Below, in pieces: positions 23,950 through 30,107 of a stretch of DNA of 30,107 bases (position 1 is the first letter of the stretch; each line of letters opens with the position of its first letter). The position numbers and the translations under genes were made by a program. Source of the stretch: JAAXTX01 sp037139695. GTDB lineage: Bacteria; Patescibacteriota; Minisyncoccia; Moranbacterales; UBA1568. The stretch lies in the NCBI GenBank assembly GCA_037139695.1, contig JBAXFX010000006.1, positions 1 through 30,107 on the forward strand, in the 5' to 3' direction. Under the pieces are notes generated by a model. It was given only the letters and a program-made list of their open reading frames with translations. It ran no database searches and was not told the DNA's origin.

Positions 23950-26436
23950 CTACTGCAGGTCCGATCCAGTGATCGTCAGAACCCCTCCTTCAGCGACCTC
24001 CCCCGATATCACCTTGCGCGCGACCACGTCCTCGATGTGATCCTCGATATACCGATTGAGAGACCTCGCCCCGAATACCGGTTCGTATCCGCGCGTGACG
24101 ATTGCTGCCGGGACATCCGACGCGAAGGAAAGGGAGATGTTTTTCTGTTTCTTGATACGTCCGGCAAGCGCGGTCAGCTTGATGCCGACGACGCTTCCGA
24201 GTTCGTCCGGTCCGAGCGGAGCGAAGAAGATGATGCCGTCGAAACGGTTCATGAATTCCATCCGGAACGTGCCGTTCTTCGCGATGTCGGCGATCACCTC
24301 ATTTCGGGCCTGTTCCGTCGTCGCTCCGTGCCCGAGCAGCTCGGAAATAAGGAGCGAGCTCGCGTTCGACGTGGCGATAATGATGCACTTGCGAAAATTG
24401 ATCTTCTTCCCGAATCCATCCGTCGCGGCTCCCTCGTCGAGAATCTGCAGGAAGATGTCGAGGACCTTGGGATACGCCTTCTCGATCTCGTCGAGCAGCA
24501 CGACCGAGAACGGGTGTTCCTTCATGACGCCGGCCAACCGGCCCTCTTCGCCCGAGACGCTCGAACCGAGCAGACGTTCGACGGAATCCGGCGTCTGGTA
24601 TTCGCTCATGTCGAATCGGATCATCCGTTCTTCGTCTCCGAAATACGCTTCCGAAAGCGCCTTGGCGGTCTCGGTCTTGCCGACACCGGTCGGACCGAGG
24701 AAGAGGAACGAGCCGATCGGGCGCTTCGGGTTCCCGAATCCGGCACGTGCACGACGAAGCGCCTCGGACACCTGGCGCACCGCATCGGCCTGGCCGATGA
24801 CGCGAAGGTGAAGCACCTCCTCGAGCTTGAGCAGGCGTTCCTTCTCATCTTCACCGAGCGCGCCGACCGGCACTCCGGTCTTGATCGAGACGAACGCCGA
24901 GACCGTTGCCGGCGTGATATACGGTCCGTCCGGTTCGGTCTGCCAGCGGATTAGCGTTTCTTGCATAAGGTCGAGCGCCTTTTCCGGATACGGCGAATCC
25001 CAATCATACTGTCCCGAAAGCTCGACGATGGACTGAAGCGCTTTCCACGTAAAGACCGGCCGGAAACGTTCCGTCGCAACGAGCACATTAAGCAGTACCC
25101 GGAGCGTGTTTTCGGCATCGGGCTCGCGCAGATAGACCGACTCGAAAAATTTGAATATCTGTTCGTCGCGGTGCACGAGCGCGTTATACCTCGCGTTGCC
25201 GATGGTACCGATCACCTGAAATGTCGGCGAGGCAAGGAACTCCGCAAAAATCGGCGCGAGGTTCGGACGACCGGTCTCACCGCCAAGAAAAGCATCTATA
25301 TTCTCGATGACCAAGACGACGTTCCCGGCATTGGCAGCCTCATAAAACAGGGAGCGGATGGAATTGTCGAGGTCGATACCACGATTCACCGCATCCCCGA
25401 CGGCTATACCGAGGTCAAGGAGCAGGAAGCGGAGGTGCTCGAATTCCGGCAGGTCGCCCTCGCGGATCTTCCGTGCGAGCGAATGAACGAACGTCTTCTT
25501 GCCGATGCCGGGATCGCCGATGAGGAGGAAGCTATTCTGCCCGGGGCGGCGCATCACGAGCGTCGAAAGGCGGAATTCATCCTCCCGACCGAAGAGGTGC
25601 AACCGGGAATATTCAGAGTAGTCCGCTTTCGAGAGGTCCGAGGAATACCGATCGAGGTGCACCGTGAAGCCGTACTGCCATCCCCGACCGATCGGGACGG
25701 TCTTGCGGAGATTCTCCCACAGGAACGGCTGGAGTTTTTTGGCACGAAGTTCGGCGGCCAGGGTCTCGTATGCGACGATATCGTCGAACGTTTCCCGGGA
25801 AAGGTTGAGTACGGACAACTTCCGCTCGAGTGCCTCGTCGCTTTCCCATTCCTCACGGCGAAAATCTTCCGGCCGGATACCGAGCCGGTCCAGGATACGC
25901 GGAAACCACTTCGTCGCGAAGAGTTCGCTCCGGTTGCGTGGCAAGACGACATCGCTTCCATGAAAGAGGAGAATGAACAGCGGAAACAGGAATGACGGCG
26001 CAGAAACAAGAATCACGATCGAACCGGCGGTGCCAAGCGGCCCGCGAATAATCATCAGGGCCGAGAAAACGAGAAACACCGGAACACCCAGGAACCAACC
26101 TGGGAGTGCGAGCGCACCGATGACGGCACCAAGGGCAAGCACGACGATTCCGGCCGATAAGACGATGACGCGCACGATGAACCCCATGAAACGCGAAAAG
26201 ATGTTCATGAGGAAACGGTTCAGGGTCTTGCCTATCTCGAGCCCAAGCCAATCCTTCGGCGAGATGTCACGCTTCCAAGGTGAGACGAGGGTCGTTGCCA
26301 GTTCGAGAAAGTTGAAGCGTCGAAGAAAGTACCGCATCAGGTTTGTCCACGTCGAAAACAGCAGACGAGGCCCTTTCACGGCATACCAGTAGATGAACGA
26401 GAACGGGAATAGCATGAGTGCGATGAACCGAGACAC
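23950..26436 (-). CDS. Membrane-anchored ClpB/ClpC-like double AAA+ ATPase
   Basis: The 828 residues begin with hydrophobic helices (about 5-20, 88-127 and 140-158) where ClpB has its N domain, so the ring is tethered to the membrane. The first AAA+ site is degenerate: its Walker A is GDPGIGKKT (307-315, Lys where Thr/Ser binds Mg) and its Walker B is VLVIENID (Glu-Asn instead of Asp-Glu, 377-378). The second is intact: GPTGVGKTE (581-589), VVLLDEIEKA (D649, E650), sensor-1 Asn691, arginine finger R731 and sensor-2 GARSL (R791). It probably unfolds or remodels membrane or envelope proteins. The GTG start at 26436 sits against a hairpin; ATG at 26415 is an alternative. It leads an operon with two glycosyltransferases. 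Confidence 0.9.
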   Translation of the reverse strand: MSRFIALMLFPFSFIYWYAVKGPRLLFSTWTNLMRYFLRRFNFLELATTLVSPWKRDISPKDWLGLEIGKTLNRFLMNIFSRFMGFIVRVIVLSAGIVVLALGAVIGALALPGWFLGVPVFLVFSALMIIRGPLGTAGSIVILVSAPSFLFPLFILLFHGSDVVLPRNRSELFATKWFPRILDRLGIRPEDFRREEWESDEALERKLSVLNLSRETFDDIVAYETLAAELRAKKLQPFLWENLRKTVPIGRGWQYGFTVHLDRYSSDLSKADYSEYSRLHLFGREDEFRLSTLVMRRPGQNSFLLIGDPGIGKKTFVHSLARKIREGDLPEFEHLRFLLLDLGIAVGDAVNRGIDLDNSIRSLFYEAANAGNVVLVIENIDAFLGGETGRPNLAPIFAEFLASPTFQVIGTIGNARYNALVHRDEQIFKFFESVYLREPDAENTLRVLLNVLVATERFRPVFTWKALQSIVELSGQYDWDSPYPEKALDLMQETLIRWQTEPDGPYITPATVSAFVSIKTGVPVGALGEDEKERLLKLEEVLHLRVIGQADAVRQVSEALRRARAGFGNPKRPIGSFLFLGPTGVGKTETAKALSEAYFGDEERMIRFDMSEYQTPDSVERLLGSSVSGEEGRLAGVMKEHPFSVVLLDEIEKAYPKVLDIFLQILDEGAATDGFGKKINFRKCIIIATSNASSLLISELLGHGATTEQARNEVIADIAKNGTFRMEFMNRFDGIIFFAPLGPDELGSVVGIKLTALAGRIKKQKNISLSFASDVPAAIVTRGYEPVFGARSLNRYIEDHIEDVVARKVISGEVAEGGVLTITGSDLQ

Positions 26437-26480
26437 TCCGACAAAAGTGTCGGCGTGGCCCTTCCGAAATACATGTCCAT

Positions 26481-26509
26481 ATCATACCAGGAACGGACCG
26501 CGTTCGCAA
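26481..26509 (-). promoter_or_regulatory. Promoter for the ClpB-like operon
   Basis: On the minus strand TTGCGA (26509-26504) and TATGAT (26486-26481) are separated by 17 bases, and TGG stands directly before the -10, making it an extended -10 promoter. The leader is about 38 bases and contains a small hairpin (26438-26453). Confidence 0.72.
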
Positions 26510-26510
26510 A

Positions 26511-26539
26511 TTGAAAAACATCGGCTTTTCAGATATACT
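26511..26539 (+). promoter_or_regulatory. Sigma70-type promoter for the 26549-30005 operon
   Basis: TTGAAA (26511-26516) and TATACT (26534-26539) are separated by 17 bases. The start point would fall at about 26545-26549, at or just before the ATG at 26549, so the transcript would be leaderless or nearly so. Confidence 0.75.
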
Positions 26540-26548
26540 ATACGTGTC

Positions 26549-28309
26549 ATGAAACACGATACCGATATCCACGAATCATCCGATCGCTTCGCATATTTCG
26601 CGCTCGGATGCATCTTTTTCTCCTGGTCAGCCTACGCCCTGGCGTCTGCAGGTGTTTTTTCGCACCTTGCCGTGATCATGCTTTCCATTATCTCGGTAGT
26701 CGCAATAGCAATCCTCTTTCTCCGATTCATCGTGAGTGAATCGATCGTCGCAAAAGCTGTCACCGCGTTCGTGATCGCGTATGCCGTCCTCTTATTGTAC
26801 GGCTCCACGCCCACCATCTTCTCGGGTCGGGACCAAGGATCCGTCGCGGAAGCGGCAATCGAGCTTTCCCAGAACGGAAATCTGACCTTCTCCTCACCCG
26901 CGATCGACACGTTCTTTTCGATATACGGCCCAGGCAAGGCACTTAATTTCCCCGGCTTCGCCTATACCGCGGACGGATCACTTCAGTCCCAATTCCCCAC
27001 AAGCTCCATCTCCTGGCTTGGCGCTTTCCATTCACTCTTCGGGTTGTCCGGCCTCATCATAGGAAACGGGGTCCTGCTCGTCCTTTCGCTCCTGACGCTC
27101 TTCGTCCTTGTCCGGCTGCTCGGTGGCGAGACCGCCGCGGTCGGATCGGTCCTCATCGCTACCGCATCATTCCTCCCCTCGTGGTTCGCGAAGTTCACCC
27201 TTACCGAAAACCTCGCGCTTTTCCTCTTCCTCTCGCTTTCTCTCTCCATCATCCTCTTCCTCAAGAACCCCAGTCGGACACACCTGCTTGCCGTTCTTCT
27301 TTCCGGAACCCTGCTCGCCGTCACCCGCATCGAAGGACTCCCTCTCCTTGCGATCGTTTTCGGCATCCTGTTCCTCTCAAAGTCCGGCCGCGACTTTTTT
27401 AACGCCCGACCATCCTTCCTTCGCACGATGCCGCTTATCGCGGTCTTAAGTGTGCTCGCTCTCGACCTCCTCAGCGCTCTCCCGCGCTATACCTCCCTCG
27501 CGAAGGCTCTGCTCCAAAACGTTTCCCATGTCGGCACCGGATCCGGTATCGCGGATCGTCTCTTAACGGCAATTCCTCTTTGGGGTTTGTTCATCCCGTA
27601 CGGACTGCTCCCCGTCATCATCCTCGGTCTCATCGGCGTCGCCATACTCCTCGTCCGCAAGGAACGACTCGCACTCATACCAGTCCTCCTCGCGTTCCCC
27701 ACATTCCTCTATCTCGTCGATCCGAACATCTCGGCCGATCATCCATGGATGCTCCGGCGACTCCTCTTCTCGGTCTGGCCGGTCCTCCTCATCTCGTTTT
27801 CGGTCGGGCTGTCATCGATATTCTCCAACCGTGGCACATTCGGAAAACGGATAATCCTCGCAATTTCAACCCTCGTCGCGCTCTCGGGCATATTCCCGAC
27901 AATATCCACGTTCGCCTTCTCGGAAAATGGAAAATTGACCAACGAAACCCGTGAGCTTGCCTCACTGATCGGTCCGCGGGACTTGATTTTGATCGACCGG
28001 GACGCGACCGGCGACCCGTATGCCATACCGGCCGGACCGCTCCGTTTCCTCTTCGGAAAGAACGCTGCCTATTTCTTCAATCCGGAAGATTTTGCGAAAA
28101 TACCGAAAGACCGGTACGATCATATATATCTGCTTTCCCCCGCCGATAACCTCGGCCAGTGGAGTGCATTACCTGCCTCGCTTTCCCTTGTTTCAACCGT
28201 TTCCTTCGAGACAGAACGCCTCGGACCGCTTCCGGCAGGCGATTCCCGCTTTCCCGAGCGAAACACCGTCACGACCGATTCATTCCTCTTCTCACTCGAT
28301 CCCCTATGA
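26549..28309 (+). CDS. GT-C-type membrane glycosyltransferase (GT39/83-like)
   Basis: The 586 residues form about 11-12 membrane helices and a soluble C-terminal part of about 120 residues. The first outside loop holds FSGRDQGSVAEAA (92-104) with Asp95, in the position of the catalytic acidic residue of dolichyl/undecaprenyl-phosphate sugar transferases (GT39/GT83/ArnT types). TRIEG in a middle helix boundary is another common mark. It should transfer a sugar from a lipid carrier to a protein or glycan outside the membrane. ATG at 26549 is chosen; upstream in-frame codons lie before the promoter. The stop overlaps the next start (ATGA), so the operon is translationally coupled. Confidence 0.82.
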   Translation: MKHDTDIHESSDRFAYFALGCIFFSWSAYALASAGVFSHLAVIMLSIISVVAIAILFLRFIVSESIVAKAVTAFVIAYAVLLLYGSTPTIFSGRDQGSVAEAAIELSQNGNLTFSSPAIDTFFSIYGPGKALNFPGFAYTADGSLQSQFPTSSISWLGAFHSLFGLSGLIIGNGVLLVLSLLTLFVLVRLLGGETAAVGSVLIATASFLPSWFAKFTLTENLALFLFLSLSLSIILFLKNPSRTHLLAVLLSGTLLAVTRIEGLPLLAIVFGILFLSKSGRDFFNARPSFLRTMPLIAVLSVLALDLLSALPRYTSLAKALLQNVSHVGTGSGIADRLLTAIPLWGLFIPYGLLPVIILGLIGVAILLVRKERLALIPVLLAFPTFLYLVDPNISADHPWMLRRLLFSVWPVLLISFSVGLSSIFSNRGTFGKRIILAISTLVALSGIFPTISTFAFSENGKLTNETRELASLIGPRDLILIDRDATGDPYAIPAGPLRFLFGKNAAYFFNPEDFAKIPKDRYDHIYLLSPADNLGQWSALPASLSLVSTVSFETERLGPLPAGDSRFPERNTVTTDSFLFSLDPL

Positions 28310-29478
28310 TTCTTTTCCGCCCCGCCACGATCGTTCCCGAACGCTTCCGGACCCCGTACCGTATATTTCGCGTCCTACTCTTCGTATCCTTCCTGGGAGC
28401 AGGCACCCTGTTCGCATACGACACGCTCTTCCCTTCGCAGTCGTTCTCGTTCTCGTTCATCAATCCTGATACGGAGAAAAACACCCTCACAGATCCGCTC
28501 GCCCCGGACGGAACGGATTCCATGCGAAAAGGACGTATCCCCGCCGAAGAAACGCTCCGCACGTCCGCCGGCACCGTCGGCTCGTTCTCCTCGGCACACG
28601 TGGAACTCGTCTTACGGAAGGATTCCGGAATTCCGAAAGACGGCGACGTACGCATTACGCTCCGAAAATCGTTCCGGTCGTTCTTTCTTCCGCAAGGCGA
28701 CCCGATTACCGTCGCTTCGAAGGACCGTGGCGTTACGGTCAATGGCGTGCCATACCTGTTCTCCGCTGACACGCTTCAACCATTTCTTTCCGACCGAGCA
28801 GCTCTCTCACACTTCCCGAAAGAAAAACTCGTTACGGCGAACAAGGAACTCCTCGCGATGTTCCCTCCAAAGGACACGAAAATCGGATTCCGCGAAGGAT
28901 CGCTCCTGTCGGATACCCAAGGCGTCTATGCCGTCGACGGCAGTGGCATCGCCCACCCGATCGGTAGCACTCAGATATTCGAATCACTCGGGTTCCACTG
29001 GAACGACGTGATCCCGGTGAACGAAGAGGAACTCGGCTTTCAGAAACGCGGGAAGATTATGTTGTTTGATGCCGCCCAGCCGGATGGAACCGTCTTTCAC
29101 GATACGGTCAGTGGAGGATACTCCGTCGTCCGAAACGGGAAACGGCTCCCAATCGAAAACCGCGAGGCACTCGACGCCCTGCTGTCCGTGACGACCCCGA
29201 TCGAGGTATCCGGAAATTCCCTTTCCATCACGACCACCTGCACCATGAAACGGGATTCCTTCTCCTTCCAGTATCCGACCTATTCGTGCGATGTCCCCCT
29301 TGATACGCTCAAGGCCCTTCCCGGGGGAAGTTTCGAAGTCGCCCTTCAGTCGAAGGAAGAGCTTCATGCGATCTCGCTTCAAACGACCTTCCAAACAAAG
29401 CCGGATCGGGGAAACCTCGGGCTGTTCATGAATCAGATCCGCGACCGGTTCTCGACCGCATACGGCAAGAAACAATGA
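28306..29478 (+). CDS. Bitopic membrane protein with repeated outside motif
   Basis: The 390 residues have one membrane helix (about 21-38: FRVLLFVSFLGAGTLFAY) and a large outside part. Two copies of a strand-turn repeat are visible: GVYAVDGSGIAHPI (206-219) and GYSVVRNGKRLPI (271-283), pattern G-x-Y-x-V-x-x-x-G-x-x-x-P-I, each followed by a helix. Such repeats recur in exported proteins of this group and probably build a beta-sheet or propeller-like surface domain. I know no function. The start is ATG at 28306, overlapping the stop of the membrane glycosyltransferase by four bases. It may be a substrate, receptor or partner of that enzyme. Confidence 0.78.
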   Translation: MILFRPATIVPERFRTPYRIFRVLLFVSFLGAGTLFAYDTLFPSQSFSFSFINPDTEKNTLTDPLAPDGTDSMRKGRIPAEETLRTSAGTVGSFSSAHVELVLRKDSGIPKDGDVRITLRKSFRSFFLPQGDPITVASKDRGVTVNGVPYLFSADTLQPFLSDRAALSHFPKEKLVTANKELLAMFPPKDTKIGFREGSLLSDTQGVYAVDGSGIAHPIGSTQIFESLGFHWNDVIPVNEEELGFQKRGKIMLFDAAQPDGTVFHDTVSGGYSVVRNGKRLPIENREALDALLSVTTPIEVSGNSLSITTTCTMKRDSFSFQYPTYSCDVPLDTLKALPGGSFEVALQSKEELHAISLQTTFQTKPDRGNLGLFMNQIRDRFSTAYGKKQ

Positions 29479-30005
29479 CGCGGGAACGGGAAGCAGCAAG
29501 TCGGATACCCATTATCAACCGGACGACCATCAACATGAATCGAAACGAACCCACCGTCACCGTGACAGACAAGACATCGCCCGAAACCTCGGGCACGGTT
29601 TCACGTCGCCCGCATGATCGGTTCGGGAAAATCCGTTCCATGGCCCCCGTCGCGTACGCACTCCTCATCGAGGCGTCCGAGCTCAGCCTGCTCGCGTTCG
29701 CCCTCTTCCTGACCGTCGACGCCATACTGCCTGGCATCATCTCGAGCCGTCTCAACCTCGCATCGCTCTTCGCCGCAATCCTCCTCCTTATCGCCGTCAC
29801 GGCCACGCTTGGTCGGCATCTCGGGTCGACCTTCCCGTTTACGCCGGACAAGAAGAGTCCCTTCACCTGGATCGGGATCTCCTGGCTCGCATTCCTCCTC
29901 ACGCTCTCGACCATCCGCTTTCCGTATTGGACCATCCCGATCATCATCGGCAGCTTCTTCCTTGCCGCCCACCTCTTCTGGAAAATCCTCTTCCGCAAGG
30001 AATAA
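29475..30005 (+). CDS. Four-helix membrane protein of unknown function
   Basis: This 176-residue protein has a polar N-terminus of about 55 residues, then four hydrophobic helices (roughly 58-85, 94-113, 130-147 and 152-173). I do not recognise the family. Its ATG at 29475 overlaps the preceding stop by four bases (ATGA), the third coupled gene of the operon; an internal ATG at 29535 (MNRNEPTV) is a possible start. Its place at the end of the operon, followed by a terminator, suggests an accessory role to the membrane glycosyltransferase. Confidence 0.7.
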   Translation: MTREREAASRIPIINRTTINMNRNEPTVTVTDKTSPETSGTVSRRPHDRFGKIRSMAPVAYALLIEASELSLLAFALFLTVDAILPGIISSRLNLASLFAAILLLIAVTATLGRHLGSTFPFTPDKKSPFTWIGISWLAFLLTLSTIRFPYWTIPIIIGSFFLAAHLFWKILFRKE

Positions 30006-30025
30006 TACCGGGGGAAACAGGGACG

Positions 30026-30059
30026 AAAAAACAGGGACGATTATCAATCCCTGTTTTTT
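30026..30059 (+). terminator. Intrinsic terminator of the 26549-30005 operon
   Basis: AAAAAACAGGGA (30026-30037) pairs perfectly with TCCCTGTTTTTT (30048-30059) around a 10-base loop. A second direct copy of AACAGGGACGA lies just upstream. With T-runs on both strands it can work in both directions. It touches the right inverted repeat. Confidence 0.92.
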
Positions 30060-30106
30060 AGTATCTATCTCAAATCTCATGTCGAGCTGTAAATCCGAAA
30101 ATTTCG
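30058..30106 (-). repeat. Right copy of 49-bp terminal inverted repeat
   Basis: Exact inverted copy of positions 4-52. It begins inside the T-run of the operon terminator and runs to one base before the window end. Confidence 0.9.
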
Positions 30107-30107
30107 A

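Noticed and set aside
23590..25995. Long open frames on the plus strand (23590-24954 and 24961-25995) opposite the ClpB-like gene
   Set aside because: They are mirror frames of a GC-rich gene with clear AAA+ motifs on the minus strand. Their translations are charge-rich with no domain, and they have no promoter or ribosome site.
26393..26548. Upstream extension of the membrane glycosyltransferase
   Set aside because: It would overlap the ClpB-like gene start and begin before both promoters; the hydrophobic protein starts naturally at 26549.
4..30106. A 30-kb composite transposon or virus-like linear element
   Set aside because: The inverted repeats are real, but no transposase, integrase, capsid or replication gene lies between them; the genes look chromosomal.
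1..30107. CRISPR array, tRNA, rRNA or riboswitch
   Set aside because: No evenly spaced direct repeats, cloverleaf or known riboswitch core was seen when reading intergenic regions on both strands.

Overview
The window looks like a chromosomal segment, probably a whole metagenomic contig, from a bacterium of the Candidate Phyla Radiation (Patescibacteria; Parcubacteria-like is my best guess). The evidence is family content: a DUF4012 protein, a membrane-tethered ClpB-like double AAA+ protein, a two-helix TrbC/VirB2-like pilin domain with flanking cysteines, a fused ADP-forming acetate-CoA ligase, many GT4 glycosyltransferases, and tight ATGA-type overlaps. TAA, TAG and TGA are all used as stops, so this is not the recoded (TGA = Gly) lineage. 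I see no rRNA, tRNA, CRISPR array, transposase or phage gene.

Layout. (1) 354-5106, minus strand: one operon for surface polysaccharide (beta-helix protein, GT4 glycosyltransferase, Wzz-like protein with a long acidic tail, DUF4012 protein). It is divergent from (2) 5224-7341, plus strand, ADP-forming acetate-CoA ligase; the two promoters share one -35 box. (3) 7409-8471, minus: a pair of genes of unknown function. (4) 8585-11348, minus: O-antigen ligase-like protein and a GT4. (5) 11460-14872, minus: a small secreted protein, then a lipoprotein and a LysM protein with a beta-barrel-like C-terminal half; this block has lower G+C. (6) 15071-18967, minus: Wzz-like protein, ABC-2 polysaccharide exporter permease, a Cys-rich membrane-anchored protein, and a three-domain protein (SGNH hydrolase + pilin-like membrane domain + lytic-transglycosylase-like domain). 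(7) 19032-20003, minus: a UDP-glucuronate-epimerase-like enzyme. (8) 20391-21226: a 53-residue plus-strand gene with a perfect consensus promoter and a strong terminator, facing an ADP-ribosyltransferase-like gene preceded by a 10-bp dyad. (9) 21436-26436, minus: two glycosyltransferases behind the ClpB-like gene. (10) 26549-30005, plus: GT-C-type membrane glycosyltransferase, a bitopic protein and a four-helix membrane protein, closed by a terminator.

Together most genes serve the cell surface: sugar nucleotide supply, glycosyl transfer, chain-length control, polymerisation or ligation, export, and wall remodelling. Transcription units are unusually easy to read: eight promoters have near-consensus -35 and -10 boxes separated by exactly 17 bases, and most units end in clear hairpin terminators.

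The two ends of the window are perfect 49-bp inverted copies of each other. This is either real terminal inverted repeats or, more likely, a contig broken at a repeat. The best candidates for something undescribed are the SGNH-pilin-transglycosylase fusion, the 53-residue gene, the membrane ClpB-like protein with a degenerate first ATPase site, and the LysM/barrel plus lipoprotein pair.
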